Shown in pieces: positions 53,545 to 62,896 of a stretch of 64,000 nucleotides of DNA. Source of the stretch: Io17-Chloro-G2 sp963663135 (lineage in GTDB: Bacteria > Chloroflexota > Dehalococcoidia > Lucifugimonadales > UBA3495); the NCBI GenBank assembly GCA_963663135.2, contig CAXXRM010000005.1, positions 1,302,001 to 1,366,000 of the forward strand. The letters run 5' to 3'. A program made the position numbers and the translations under genes. The stretch's first letter is position 1, and each line of letters begins with the position of its first letter. The notes below the pieces were generated by a model, which ran no database searches, had not been told where the DNA came from, and saw only the letters and a program-made list of their open reading frames with translations.

Positions 53545-54444
53545 CTAGCCGTTGCCTGGCACGGCGATTCCGGCGACATTCATCTGGATGCGGTACAGGG
53601 AACCGAAGGTTGTGACGAACAAGGTCTTCCAATCGTCCCCGCCCCAACCCACGTTGGTCGTCTGCGCCCCGGTGTGGATTGTCCCCAGATGGTTGCCCGC
53701 CGGGTCTATGATCCACACGCCGCCGGGCCCGCTGCTGTAGACGTTGCCTTCGACGTCCACCTTCATTCCGTCGGGGCCATAAGGGGTGATGGGGACGGGC
53801 GCGATAAGCTGGCAGAACACCCGGTCGCTGGCCAGGTTCAACATCCCGTTTGGGTTCACGTCGAACGCCCTGATCCTTCCGCCGCGATAATCGGCGATGT
53901 AGAGGATGCTTTCGTCAGGCGAAAAAACCAGGCCGTTTGGAAAGGCAAAGTCCGACACCAATAGCGTAATCGTACCCAGGTCCGCAGACACTCGGTAGAC
54001 GCCGGAGTATGGCAGCGGAAATTCCGGGTCCGGCGCTCCGGGGTTAGTAAAGTAGATGCTGCCGTCCGACGACCTTACCACCACGTCGTTGGGCCGGTTC
54101 AATGGCATGCCCTGGTAGCTGTTGGCCACCACCGTGATGCTACCGTCCGGATCCATCCGCGTCACCCTCCCCGCGCCGCCTTCACAGAGAATCATCCTGC
54201 CCTGGAGGTCCCTGGTCAGTCCGTTGGCGTTGTTGGTCGATTCCTGCAACAGGGTGATGCCGCTGCCGGGAGTCCACTGCCGTCGTTTGTTGCCCCTTAC
54301 TTCGCTAAAAATAAGGTGCCCCGCTTCGTGCCACCAGAGGGGCCCTTCGGCAACCTCGTAGCCGTTGCCCAGATCCTCCAATTCCTGGTCGGCTGATACC
54401 AACCTGTCCAACTCCGGTGATAGCCGTTCGATTGGCACGGACAA
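53545..54444 (-). CDS. SMP-30/gluconolactonase-like beta-propeller hydrolase
   Basis: This 299-aa protein is a six-bladed beta propeller. It has EVAEGPLWWHEAGHLIFSEV (the metal-binding Glu in AEGP), NNANGLTRDLQGRMILCEGG, RPNDVVVRSSDGSIYFTNPG (Asn/Asp metal ligands), FPNGLVFSPDESILYIADY and GPDGMKVDVEGNVYSS. Such enzymes open sugar lactones or hydrolyse related esters with a divalent metal. The gene is intact, starts at ATG 54444 and belongs to a minus-strand run with the SDR upstream. Confidence 0.9.
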   Translation of the reverse strand: MSVPIERLSPELDRLVSADQELEDLGNGYEVAEGPLWWHEAGHLIFSEVRGNKRRQWTPGSGITLLQESTNNANGLTRDLQGRMILCEGGAGRVTRMDPDGSITVVANSYQGMPLNRPNDVVVRSSDGSIYFTNPGAPDPEFPLPYSGVYRVSADLGTITLLVSDFAFPNGLVFSPDESILYIADYRGGRIRAFDVNPNGMLNLASDRVFCQLIAPVPITPYGPDGMKVDVEGNVYSSGPGGVWIIDPAGNHLGTIHTGAQTTNVGWGGDDWKTLFVTTFGSLYRIQMNVAGIAVPGNG

Positions 54445-54500
54445 CCTCCTCGTCTGATTTGTTGCGGTCAGTCGCTCTTGAATCAGTCCAGGACCGGCGG

Positions 54501-55271
54501 CTATTGGGCCGTTAGCCCGCCGTCGATTACCAACTCGCTTCCCGTCATGAAGGACGACTCGTCGCTGGCCAGGAATAAGACCCCGTAGGCAACGTCTTCC
54601 GGTACTCCCAGCCTGCCGATGGGGTGCCGGGCCAGGTTCATCTCCCGTCCTTCTTCGTCGGCCAGCATGGACTCGGTCATGGCGGTGATGATGACACCGG
54701 GATGCACGGAGTTGGCGCGTATACCTTCCCTGGCGTACTGGATGGCAGTCGCCTTCGTGAACAGACGAACAGCTCCTTTTGACGCGCCGTAGGCTGAGGT
54801 GGTCCCGCCGACCAGTCCAGCCACCGACGAGATGTTAATGATAGAGCCGCCGCCCGCCTTGCGCATCTCAGGGATGGCCGCTTTGGTGCCCAGGAACACT
54901 CCCTTGGCGTTCACGTCCAGGGTCCGGTCCCATTGGTCCTCGGTCAGGGTCTCGATGAGGACCCGCTCGCCATCCGACCCGCGAGGGCTGCCGATACCGG
55001 CGTTGTTCACCAAAACGTCCAACTTGCCGAAACGGCCAACGGCGGTCTCGACGGCCTGCTGCCAGTCTACTTCGCTGGTGACGTCCAACCGGACGTAAAC
55101 ACACTCGCCGCCGCCCTCGTTGATTTCAGCCTCCACCTGTTGCCCTTCGGCATTGAGGATGTCTCCGATGACAACTTTAGCCCCTTCCCCGGCAAACATC
55201 CTGGCTTCGACTGCGCCCTGTCCTCTCGCGCCTCCGCTGATCAGCGCAACTTTTCCTTCCAGTCTTGGCAT
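54501..55271 (-). CDS. Classical short-chain dehydrogenase/reductase
   Basis: This 256-aa protein has a Rossmann motif (LISGGARGQGAVEARMFAGEG), with GDILN suggesting NAD preference from the Asp after beta 2. NNAGIG and the catalytic Ser-Tyr-Lys in ISSVAGLVGG and YGASKGAV are present. A C-terminal DGGLTAQ closes the domain. The SDR type is 3-oxoacyl-reductase-like or alcohol dehydrogenase-like; the substrate is unassigned. It is upstream of SMP-30, which would fit sugar or lactone oxidation, by inference. Confidence 0.9.
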   Translation of the reverse strand: MPRLEGKVALISGGARGQGAVEARMFAGEGAKVVIGDILNAEGQQVEAEINEGGGECVYVRLDVTSEVDWQQAVETAVGRFGKLDVLVNNAGIGSPRGSDGERVLIETLTEDQWDRTLDVNAKGVFLGTKAAIPEMRKAGGGSIINISSVAGLVGGTTSAYGASKGAVRLFTKATAIQYAREGIRANSVHPGVIITAMTESMLADEEGREMNLARHPIGRLGVPEDVAYGVLFLASDESSFMTGSELVIDGGLTAQ

Positions 55272-55323
55272 GTCTATCCCCCTTGGCGTCGGTTGCGTGA
55301 CGGTCCGCCCGATTCGGGAACGG

Positions 55324-55743
55324 CTAGGAATAGTCCCATGAGCGGATCCGTTGCGGTGTCACTTTTATGTAAACCGCGTCCTTTCGAGGCTCGGTGGGAA
55401 GCTCCTGCTCAGGGACACCGCGTAGTTTCGCGGCTTCCCGGGCAAAGTACAGGGCATCGGAGGGCTCGGAATGCACCGTTGCGGTGCCCTGGACCATCAA
55501 GCCCTTGATGTCCCCCCTCAATTTGCCGCTCTCCAGTAGCAGGCTCACCTTCGGGTTGTCCTGGATGTTCTTGAGCTTTCTGGTATTGCCCCGGACTCCC
55601 ATTACGATGTCCTCACCCAGCCGAAAGTAGCCCAGCGGCACGGTGTGGGGATACCCGTCTGGCCCAATGGTGGTCAACGCAATCCAGCCAGGCTTGCTGT
55701 CCAGAAATTCGTGGGACTCCTGATTGGTCAAATTTCGAGGCAT
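55324..55743 (-). CDS. PPOX-class FMN/F420-binding split-barrel protein
   Basis: I start this 139-aa protein at ATG 55743 (MPRNLTNQESHEFL), with AGAGG eight bases upstream. GWIALTTIGPDGYPHTVPLGY and VMGVRGNTRKLKNIQDNPKVSLLLE are typical of pyridoxamine-phosphate-oxidase-like split barrels that bind FMN or F420. The C-terminal TPQRIRSWDYS closes the barrel. It probably reduces a small molecule, possibly using F420 as the two LLM enzymes may do. Confidence 0.87.
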   Translation of the reverse strand: MPRNLTNQESHEFLDSKPGWIALTTIGPDGYPHTVPLGYFRLGEDIVMGVRGNTRKLKNIQDNPKVSLLLESGKLRGDIKGLMVQGTATVHSEPSDALYFAREAAKLRGVPEQELPTEPRKDAVYIKVTPQRIRSWDYS

Positions 55744-55806
55744 CGCCGCCACCTCTCGCGGTAAACCGCTCGTTCAATTAGCGGGGTCGAGCTAACAGGT
55801 CGGATG

Positions 55807-56481
55807 TCAGAACGCGCGGGGTGGAAACACACGGCGGTACACGCCGGGTGAACCCGAAGCGTGACCGTAGGTACCTCCGATGTATTCGTGCATCGCGTCC
55901 TGGCCGCGCTGGTTTTCCCATGCCAGGGTCTCGGGTACCTTCTCGTGTTCGAACTCATACATGGTCAGGTACTTGGGCCAACCTTCGACGGACTGATACC
56001 GGCGGACCTGCATACATCCCGGTATCTTCAGGTTGCCCGGCGTCCGCACGTTATCGTAGTAATAGTTGTACTTGTCCTCGATCTCCGGCGGCACGTCCAT
56101 GCGTCCGATCTGGAGCGCGGGCGCCATTCCACGGCCCAACGTATGCGGGTCGCTTTCGGCGGGATAGATCTGAGTGTATACGTTACGGACCATCCCTCCC
56201 GCGGCCATGAGGGGCGACACCCGCTCCGACCAGTCGGTTGGGTTGGCCCGCTGGCGCAGATATTCATCCGACTGCAGGGCTTCCGCCGATTCGAGTTCGT
56301 AAACGGCCAGGTATCTGGGCCCGCCCCGCAGGGCTTCATAACGGGCCCCATCCAGGAATCCAGGGTTGCTCAGCCGCTCGGGCAAGTGCTCCTGGTTGTA
56401 CCAGGCGTTGAAGTCGGCGTCATGCTCGACGGCCACATCGGTGTAGACCACCATGATAGCGGTACCCTTCTTCTCGACCAC
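55807..56481 (-). CDS. Double dimeric-alpha-beta-barrel protein (EthD/DUF-type)
   Basis: I start this 224-aa protein at GTG 56481, with GGGGGAGG eight bases upstream. Two tandem ferredoxin-like repeats are visible. The first has VVYTDVAVEHDADFNAWYNQEHLPERLSNPGFLDGARYEA and YLAVYELESAEALQSDEYLRQRA. The second has DVPPEIEDKYNYYYDNVRTPGNLKIPGCMQVRRYQ and YLTMYEFEHEKVPETLAWE. The WYNQEHLPER motif fits EthD-like proteins involved in handling aromatic or ether compounds. The function is unassigned. Confidence 0.75.
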   Translation of the reverse strand: MVEKKGTAIMVVYTDVAVEHDADFNAWYNQEHLPERLSNPGFLDGARYEALRGGPRYLAVYELESAEALQSDEYLRQRANPTDWSERVSPLMAAGGMVRNVYTQIYPAESDPHTLGRGMAPALQIGRMDVPPEIEDKYNYYYDNVRTPGNLKIPGCMQVRRYQSVEGWPKYLTMYEFEHEKVPETLAWENQRGQDAMHEYIGGTYGHASGSPGVYRRVFPPRAF

Positions 56482-56630
56482 GATGCGTACCTCCCCCAAG
56501 GAATAGCTCGGCGCAGGCCCATTAAAGCACAGATCGCTGCTGCCAGACCATCCCGAATTTGCCAAACTCCGGGCGAAGTGTTACTAGTCTGCTCGACCAG
56601 CAATGCAACCTAGTGAACAGGTGAGAAGAT

Positions 56631-57149
56631 ATGCCAAGAGCAACCATCAACATTGGAGACGCGGCGGGACAGGCAGCCACTAATGCTACCTGGAAATACG
56701 CCATTGGTTTTGTGCCCGGTGAGGAAAACGAGGGGCTGGTAGCCAACGGAGAGGGCAGCCCGTGCCGGTTACCCGGCTACGACGACTCCAGTTGGGAAAC
56801 GTGCCAGGACCTGTCTGTGGGGATCTCCAGCGGCTTTACCTTCGCCTGGTACCGGACCACCATCACCATCCCGGAGACGGTCAACGGCCGCCCCACCAAC
56901 GGGATGCGCGTCCAGTTTGAGACCTGCGTCGACGACTACGGCGAAATCTGGATCGACGGCGAATGCAACCGCGACAGGGGTACCGTTCAGGGATTCAACG
57001 TTGCTCAACGGGTCCAGGTTTCCAGCGACGCCACCCCCGGCGCTCAACACACGATCGCCATATTGGCGGCCAACGGCCCGCTGGCCGCGCCGTTTGGGAC
57101 CGTGTTCGTCCGCTTTGCCAACCTTGGCTTCGAGTGGACCGGGTCCTGA
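56631..57149 (+). CDS. Galactose-binding-like jelly-roll domain protein
   Basis: This 172-aa protein has the order ATWKYAIGFVPGEENEG, CRLPGYDDSSWETCQDLSVGI, FAWYRTTITIPETVNGRPTNGMRVQFETCVDDYGEIWIDG and GAQHTIAILAANGPLAAPFG. This is the beta-jelly-roll N-terminal domain of glycoside hydrolases such as beta-galactosidases, here as a stand-alone protein with no catalytic module. No signal peptide is present. It diverges from the minus-strand run. It may bind a carbohydrate or similar ligand. Confidence 0.7.
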   Translation: MPRATINIGDAAGQAATNATWKYAIGFVPGEENEGLVANGEGSPCRLPGYDDSSWETCQDLSVGISSGFTFAWYRTTITIPETVNGRPTNGMRVQFETCVDDYGEIWIDGECNRDRGTVQGFNVAQRVQVSSDATPGAQHTIAILAANGPLAAPFGTVFVRFANLGFEWTGS

Positions 57150-57165
57150 GACCGGGGGCTCTCGG

Positions 57166-58017
57166 TTACCTAACGGCGACCTCACGGCTCTGGTCCGAGG
57201 CCTCCTGGATAGAGTCGACGAACCGGTGCAGCCGGACGGCCTCGTCGAAGTCCGGCTGACACCCTTCGCCCTCGCGGATGCCGCGGCCGAACTGGTAGTA
57301 CATCTGGCCCACGTTGTACGCCGCGCCGTGGGGCATTCCTTCGAGCACGAAGGTGTATTGGGGCGGAATCGGCAGGTCTTCCAGTTGGTCGCTGCCCTGC
57401 GCCCCCTGCAGCCGGACTCGGTCGTGGTTGGGGGACTCGCCGGACGATGCGATCAGTGTCCCCTCCCGCCCGTATATCTCCATTCGGCAGCCGCTGCCGG
57501 CAAAGGGGTTACTGGCGATATGCACCGACGCCACGCCTCCCGAGGCGAGCTTGCCGCTAACCAGAATGTTGTCTGGAGAGGTGACGTCCACCATCTGGTC
57601 GGTATCGACCTCGTACCACTGGGACGCCTGAGTGCTAACCACCGATGACACCTGGCTGAAGTCGCCAACTACAAACCGCAGCGCGTCGATTGTGTGACCG
57701 CAGGAGATGGTTAACGTGTTAGCCTTCAGTTCCTTGTCCCTCTGCCAGGTGCGGTCGGACTGCCTCTCCAGGACTCCGCCCCCGATGCGGTTAACGTGGC
57801 ACGACATCACCTCGCCCACGTAGCCCGAAGCCACAAGGTCCTTGACGTAAAGCAGCACCGGGTTGGCTCGGGACTGGAGTCCCACCATGTTGCGGACACC
57901 CTTTTCGCGGGCAAGGTCCACCATCTCCACTGCTTCGGCGGTGGTCCGTCCCAGAGGCCATTCGGTGTAGACGTGCTTGCCGGCGTTCAGAGCGTCCATG
58001 GTCGGCTCGTTTGACAC
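57166..58017 (-). pseudogene. Gfo/Idh/MocA-type oxidoreductase lacking its N-terminal Rossmann part
   Basis: The frame opens at GTG 58017 and begins VSNEPTMDALNAGKHVYTEWPLGR, which in this family is about residue 75. The NAD-binding GxGxxG segment and the start are missing. The remainder is normal: KGVRNMVGLQSRANPVLLYV, SCGHTIDALRFVVGDFSQVSSV and a beta-sheet domain through LHRFVDSIQEAS. A TAG lies 24 bases upstream in frame. It is probably a 5'-truncated remnant; expression of the C-terminal domain alone would be inactive. Confidence 0.8.
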
Positions 58018-58107
58018 TCCTGGTCCCGACTCCTAGGCTGCTTGCAATCCCCAAACCGTCTGTCCAGTTTAGGCGAGCGCTCCCCTATCACCACGTAGGA
58101 GTCAGCA

Positions 58108-59400
58108 ATGCGCATCCTCCTCATCGCCACCAATCGTCACCAATGGTTAATGAGCCGCATGAACGCCCGGCCTGTCCCCATCGGGTTGGCTTACATCGCA
58201 GGGCACCTTGACCCGGACCAGCACGAGCTCAAGGTGCTGGATCTCATGTTCTCCGAGGACTATCTGGCAGAGACCGAACGCACAGTCAAGGAGTTCCAGC
58301 CAGACCTGGTGGGAATATCCCTGCGAAACCTGGACAATTCCAGCTACATGGACCCCCAGTGGGCCCTGCCTTCAACCAAAGAAGTCATCCAACGCGTCAG
58401 GTCTGTCTCGAAGGCAACAATAGTATGCGGCGGCCCCGGCTTAAGTCTGTTACCGAGGGAATGCTTTAGCTACCTGGAACCGGACCTGGGTGTCGCCGGA
58501 GACGGGGGAGAGACCTTCGCCCAGGTGGCCGCCTCCATCGAGAGCGGAGAGAATTTCCACAACCTTCCCGGACTCGTCTACAAGGACGGCAGCGGCGAGA
58601 TCGTCTACCGTGGGCTTGCATATTCCACCTTCTCCAAGCCTCCCCGTCTCGAAGAACTGGACATGATTCGCTACGAGCAGGCTGGCTTCGGGATCGGCAT
58701 TGTCACCAAGCTGGACGACAGCTTTTCCCACTCCATAGAGGTTGGCAACGATCCCACAATCTGGCGAGTCCTCAAGCCCATCGAGGACGTGGTCCAGGAA
58801 GTCCAGCAGATGAAGGACCGGTTCGGCGTGCGCAAGGTCTTCTTCATAGACTCAGGCTTCAACGTTCCCATGCCTCACGCCAAGGCGCTCTGCCGGACGC
58901 TGATCGAGGAAGACCTGAAGGTCCGCTGGAACAGCTACCTGGCCCCCGTGCCCGACGCCTGCGATGAAGAGGTCCTGAGCCTGATGAAACAGGCGGGCTC
59001 AGGGCTCGTGATTATGAAAGGCATCGCCGGGGAGAGCCTGGACGACGGGCCGCTGGATGCGCGGCTTGAGCCGCTCAATGACATCTGCCAACGATGCGAC
59101 GCCACAGGCTTGAACTACGTCATATCCCAGAACTTCGGCGAGCCCGGTGAGACGGCCGAGACGGTGGAGACCAAGTTGGAATTCCTCAAGGGAATCCGGC
59201 CCGCCCTGGCCAATCTGCGCGTGGGAGTCCGCGTCCGCCCCGGTACACGGGCAGCGCAGGCCGCCCTCGCGGAAGGTATGATTACCGACGAAAGCGACCT
59301 GATCAAGCCGACTTTCTACCTGGACGGCTCGGTCCGGGACTGGATCGTAGAACGGCTCCAAGCCGAAGTTGACGCCAACCCCAGGTGGAACCTCCTCTAG
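58108..59400 (+). CDS. B12-binding radical-SAM-like protein without the CxxxCxxC motif
   Basis: The first ~150 residues of this 430-aa protein form the cobalamin-binding Rossmann domain (MRILLIATNRH, PIGLAYIAGHL, PDLVGISLRN, TIVCGGPGLSLLPRECFSYL). The rest follows the radical SAM barrel: LKPIEDVVQEVQQMKDRFGVRKVFFIDSGFNVP and KVRWNSYLAPVPDACDEEVLSLMKQAG. Where the family has TK-G-CxxxCxxC, this protein reads TKLDDSFSHSIEV: serines at the first two cysteine positions (offset by one) and no third. It therefore should not bind the catalytic 4Fe-4S cluster. The reading frame is otherwise clean. It may be a cobalamin-dependent protein with a changed chemistry. Confidence 0.8.
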   Translation: MRILLIATNRHQWLMSRMNARPVPIGLAYIAGHLDPDQHELKVLDLMFSEDYLAETERTVKEFQPDLVGISLRNLDNSSYMDPQWALPSTKEVIQRVRSVSKATIVCGGPGLSLLPRECFSYLEPDLGVAGDGGETFAQVAASIESGENFHNLPGLVYKDGSGEIVYRGLAYSTFSKPPRLEELDMIRYEQAGFGIGIVTKLDDSFSHSIEVGNDPTIWRVLKPIEDVVQEVQQMKDRFGVRKVFFIDSGFNVPMPHAKALCRTLIEEDLKVRWNSYLAPVPDACDEEVLSLMKQAGSGLVIMKGIAGESLDDGPLDARLEPLNDICQRCDATGLNYVISQNFGEPGETAETVETKLEFLKGIRPALANLRVGVRVRPGTRAAQAALAEGMITDESDLIKPTFYLDGSVRDWIVERLQAEVDANPRWNLL

Positions 59401-59413
59401 GGGACCAAACCAG

Positions 59414-59953
59414 CTAAACTGGAAGAAGCGGCTCGTGCGGTCCCGGGGGTAGCTCGACCAGTATCTCGTCACCGGGAGCGACTTCACCTCCGGTGACGAC
59501 GATACCCATGATCCCGGCTTTCCGGATGAGGTTTCCGTCTTCGTCATGGCCCAATACTGAATCGAGCAACCCTGGCTGAATCTTGTTTAGTTGTGCACAG
59601 GGATTCCGTAGGCCGGTGATTTCCACCACGGCGTCCCGGATACGAAGCAACGCGCCGGTCGGAAGACCCAACAGGTCCACGCCGCCCGTGGTAATGTTCT
59701 CGCCCATTTGGCCGTGGGAGACGTCAAACCCGGCCTCTCTCAGTTCGGCGTACAGCTCCGAATGGATCAGATGCACCTGTCGCAGGTTGGGCTGGTCCGG
59801 GTTTCGGGCGACCCGTATGCGGTGTTTGACCGTTGTTCCGGCGTGGGCGTCACCCTCTACCCCTAGACCGGCAAGCAGCCGTACCTGTTCCTGGTTCGGC
59901 TTGATCAGGCTATGAGTCGGACTACAGTTTACCGAGATAACCTCTCCGTTCAT
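59414..59953 (-). CDS. MOSC-domain protein
   Basis: This 179-aa protein has the MOSC (molybdenum cofactor sulfurase C-terminal) fold: GLGVEGDAHAGTTVKH, VHLIHSELYAELREAGFDV, GQMGENITTGGVDLLGLPTGALLRI and the conserved Cys in ITGLRNPCAQLNKIQPGLL. MOSC proteins transfer sulfur or handle molybdenum cofactor substrates. The ATG overlaps the stop of the S9 peptidase (ATGA), so the two are co-translated. The gene is intact. Confidence 0.9.
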   Translation of the reverse strand: MNGEVISVNCSPTHSLIKPNQEQVRLLAGLGVEGDAHAGTTVKHRIRVARNPDQPNLRQVHLIHSELYAELREAGFDVSHGQMGENITTGGVDLLGLPTGALLRIRDAVVEITGLRNPCAQLNKIQPGLLDSVLGHDEDGNLIRKAGIMGIVVTGGEVAPGDEILVELPPGPHEPLLPV

Positions 59954-61752
59954 CCATTCTCTCCTTGAAGGTGTTGGTCCAGAAAGTCGGCGACAGCCGG
60001 GTAGGCGCGCAGCTTGTTGGCCAACCGGACCATGCCGTGTCCCTCATCTTCGAAACGCAGGTATTCAACCGGAACATTGTACTCCCGAAGCTCGGCCACC
60101 AGCGCCTCCGCCACGCTTATGTTTACCCTGGGGTCGTTGGCCCCATGGACAACGACCATTGGGACCCGGATCTTCTCCACGTGATTGATGGGCGAAATGG
60201 ACCGCAAAAAGTCTCCGTCTTCCTCGATGGTGCCGTACTCGTTCTCCCTGAGCTTGCGTCCCTGGGGTTCGGTGCGCTCCAGGTGCATGATGAAGTCCGC
60301 AACACCTCTCTCGTTCACCGCCGCGGCCCACGAGTTCGGGTAGGTGGTCACCGCGGACAGGACCATGAACCCGCCGTAGGACGGCCCCATAACTGCGATG
60401 CGCTCAGGGTGCGCCCAACCAGAGGACCGGAGCCAGGAGTTGGCCGCTTCCAGGTCGGCGACGCTGTCCATCCGCTTGCGCACGTCGTCCAAGTGGTTAT
60501 AGGTCCGGCCGTAGCCCGTGCTGCCCCGGACGTTGGTCGCCAGCACCACGTAACCCCGGTTGGCGAAGTACTGGAGCACCGGCTCGAACACCTGCCGTGT
60601 CTGCGCCGACGGACCCCCGTGGACCTGTACGATGGCGGCGTGGCTGCTGTCGGGTTTCGCGTTCCGGGGAGCGTACAGGATGCCCGATATCTCCAGACCG
60701 TCCAGCGCTGGGAACCTCACGACCTGTGATTCGACCAGGGCGTCCTCGCCCAGGCCCACTCGCGGCGACTGGGTAACCTGCTGCAAACGCCGCTGCCTCA
60801 GATCGTAGCTCCAGATGTCGGACGTGGCCTGGGAACTGTTCAGGGCGAATGCGAACCTGCGCCCGTGGGGTGCCCAGGTGAGGCCCGAAACCGCGCCGAG
60901 GGGGAGACCCGGTATCGGGTACTCTTCCGCCGAACGGAGGTCCCGCAAAGTGATTTCAGAGGCGCCGTCAACGTTCTTGGAATAGACCATCAGACGCTTG
61001 TTGGGAGACAGGGCCGCGCTTTCCACGTCCCAGTCCGAAACCAAGTCGAACTCCAGGTTGCCGTCCCGCAGGTCCAACCTTGCCAGTCCCAGGAATTCCT
61101 GGGACTGGTCAGTACGCAGGTAGAGAGTCCGGCCATTGGCCGAAAGGCCCGCCGGGTGATATGCCGCCTCGCCGTCGTGCGGCGTGAGATGCACGGCGTC
61201 ACCGCTCGCCGCGTCTACCATGTAAAGGTCCGTGCTCTCGGAACGCGCTCCTTGCTGGACGATCAGCCGCGTGCCATCGGGCGTCCAGGAAACAGGCTCG
61301 GCGGACTCTTCCCCCGAATAGACCAGTCTGGGAGCGTCCCCGTCCAGTGCCTGAATATATACGTCGAACCGTCTCCGCTCGATCGCGTTTGACGCAAAGG
61401 AGAAGGAGTCGCTATCAGGCGACCATTGCCCGAACCTGTGGGAAACGTCTGGGTCAAAGGTAAATGGCCGGACGGCGCCTTCTTCGGGGTTGCACACAAG
61501 GAGCTGCCAATGCTCGTCGCCTCCGTGGTCCCGGTCGAAGGCCACGTGTTGGCCGGAAGGCGAGAAAACCACCTGGCCAGTCCTTTCCGTGGCCAGGCTG
61601 AGTGGATGGGGCCAACCACCCGACGCCGGTACCACCCAGGGTAAGGGTATCCCGGTTAGGTTGCTCACGAAAGCGATCCGTTGCCCGTCGGGGCTGTAAG
61701 ACGGCGCGGAGGCTGAACGGACGTTCAGGTACTGTTCGATTTCGTAAGCCAT
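59950..61752 (-). CDS. S9-family prolyl oligopeptidase-type serine peptidase
   Basis: I start this 600-aa protein at ATG 61752 (MAYEIEQYLNVRSASAPSYS) with GAGG eight bases upstream. Residues ~20-340 are a WD40/TolB-like beta propeller with repeated SPDG motifs. Residues ~370-600 are an alpha/beta hydrolase with nucleophile Ser458 (MGPSYGGFMV), Asp in VHGANDPRVN and His in FEDEGHGM. No signal peptide is visible, so it is probably cytoplasmic and degrades short peptides. It is the first gene of a two-gene operon with the MOSC protein. Confidence 0.92.
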   Translation of the reverse strand: MAYEIEQYLNVRSASAPSYSPDGQRIAFVSNLTGIPLPWVVPASGGWPHPLSLATERTGQVVFSPSGQHVAFDRDHGGDEHWQLLVCNPEEGAVRPFTFDPDVSHRFGQWSPDSDSFSFASNAIERRRFDVYIQALDGDAPRLVYSGEESAEPVSWTPDGTRLIVQQGARSESTDLYMVDAASGDAVHLTPHDGEAAYHPAGLSANGRTLYLRTDQSQEFLGLARLDLRDGNLEFDLVSDWDVESAALSPNKRLMVYSKNVDGASEITLRDLRSAEEYPIPGLPLGAVSGLTWAPHGRRFAFALNSSQATSDIWSYDLRQRRLQQVTQSPRVGLGEDALVESQVVRFPALDGLEISGILYAPRNAKPDSSHAAIVQVHGGPSAQTRQVFEPVLQYFANRGYVVLATNVRGSTGYGRTYNHLDDVRKRMDSVADLEAANSWLRSSGWAHPERIAVMGPSYGGFMVLSAVTTYPNSWAAAVNERGVADFIMHLERTEPQGRKLRENEYGTIEEDGDFLRSISPINHVEKIRVPMVVVHGANDPRVNISVAEALVAELREYNVPVEYLRFEDEGHGMVRLANKLRAYPAVADFLDQHLQGENG

Positions 61753-61910
61753 CCGTTGCACCTCGCAATCGGCGGTGATGAGGCAGCCCATGAAGGCGGG
61801 CCGGCGTGCCGGAAGGGTATCTTTCGATGCTCCAGGTGTCAATCTAGAAGCGCCGAGCCGCCGGGGTTGCCCGATCCCGCTTCAGTGAATAGGATATAGG
61901 TTAATCGAAC

Positions 61911-62819
61911 GTGACAATACAATACAGGGGACAGGAGTCGGCGTTGCGAAATCCCACGGACCGCCAGCACCCAACGGAACACTGGACTACCATCGGCGAA
62001 CTCCGGGTCCGGTACCTGGACTGGGGCGGCGACGGCGAACCGGTCATGCTCATGCACGGACTCGCGTCCTCGGCCCACTGGTATGAGCTCCTCGCCAGCC
62101 ATTTGCGCCACAAATACCGGCTCTTCGCCGCCGATGCCAGAGGCCACGGCCAGACCACCCAGGCCATAGGCGGGTATGATTGGCAGACTCTGTCAGCCGA
62201 CGGCGTGGGACTTATGGACCATCTCGGCGTGTCGCGCGCTGCCGTCTTCGGACACTCTTGGGGAGCAACCGTAGCCCTCAACGTGGCCGCCCGTTTCCCG
62301 GACCGCATAGCCGCCCTGGGACTGATCGACGGCGGCGCGGGTAGACGAGGCGGTCCCCGGGAACCGTGGGAGGTCGTCAAGGCCAGGGTCCGGCCCAGGG
62401 ACGTGACGGGGAACAGGGAGCAATTCTTGGACCGCCTGCGCCACCAGCTGTCTTTTTGCTGGAACGACCAGATCGAACGCATCGTCCAGACCATGGTGTA
62501 TGAGGACCAGGAAGGACAGATTCAGGACATCTTGCGCCCCGAAAATCACCTACAGGTAATGCACGCTATGTGGGAGGAGCCGGCCTCCGAGCTCTATTCC
62601 AGGATTACCTGCCCGACGGTTATTATCCCGGCGGGCCCGACACCTGAACGCGCGGATAGCGAGCGGGCCAGGCAGAAGCAGGCTGGCGTCGACGCCGCCG
62701 GAAAGGCCATCCCGCGATGCCGGGTGTGCTGGATACCTGAGACCGTTCACGACATCGGCTACCATAAGCCCGAGGAATTGGCCCAGGTTATGGACGAGTT
62801 TCTTTCGAGCCTTGGCTGA
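61911..62819 (+). CDS. Alpha/beta hydrolase
   Basis: This 302-aa protein has the typical fold: VMLMHGLASSAHWYELLASHL (oxyanion HG), YRLFAADARGHGQT, nucleophile Ser116 in VFGHSWGATVALNVA, VIIPAGPTPERADSE and catalytic His near TVHDIGYHKPEEL. The class includes esterases, haloperoxidases and C-C hydrolases; no substrate can be read. GTG 61911 is the first start. TTG 61944 behind ACAGGAG is a good alternative and would shorten it by 11 residues. It precedes the aminopeptidase P gene on the same strand. Confidence 0.87.
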   Translation: MTIQYRGQESALRNPTDRQHPTEHWTTIGELRVRYLDWGGDGEPVMLMHGLASSAHWYELLASHLRHKYRLFAADARGHGQTTQAIGGYDWQTLSADGVGLMDHLGVSRAAVFGHSWGATVALNVAARFPDRIAALGLIDGGAGRRGGPREPWEVVKARVRPRDVTGNREQFLDRLRHQLSFCWNDQIERIVQTMVYEDQEGQIQDILRPENHLQVMHAMWEEPASELYSRITCPTVIIPAGPTPERADSERARQKQAGVDAAGKAIPRCRVCWIPETVHDIGYHKPEELAQVMDEFLSSLG

Positions 62820-62896
62820 CCGTCAGCATAGTGACAGGCCCCGCTCAACCCTCCCCGGCAAGCGTCGGGGTCCAGATTCGTCTCAGAGGAGCATCG

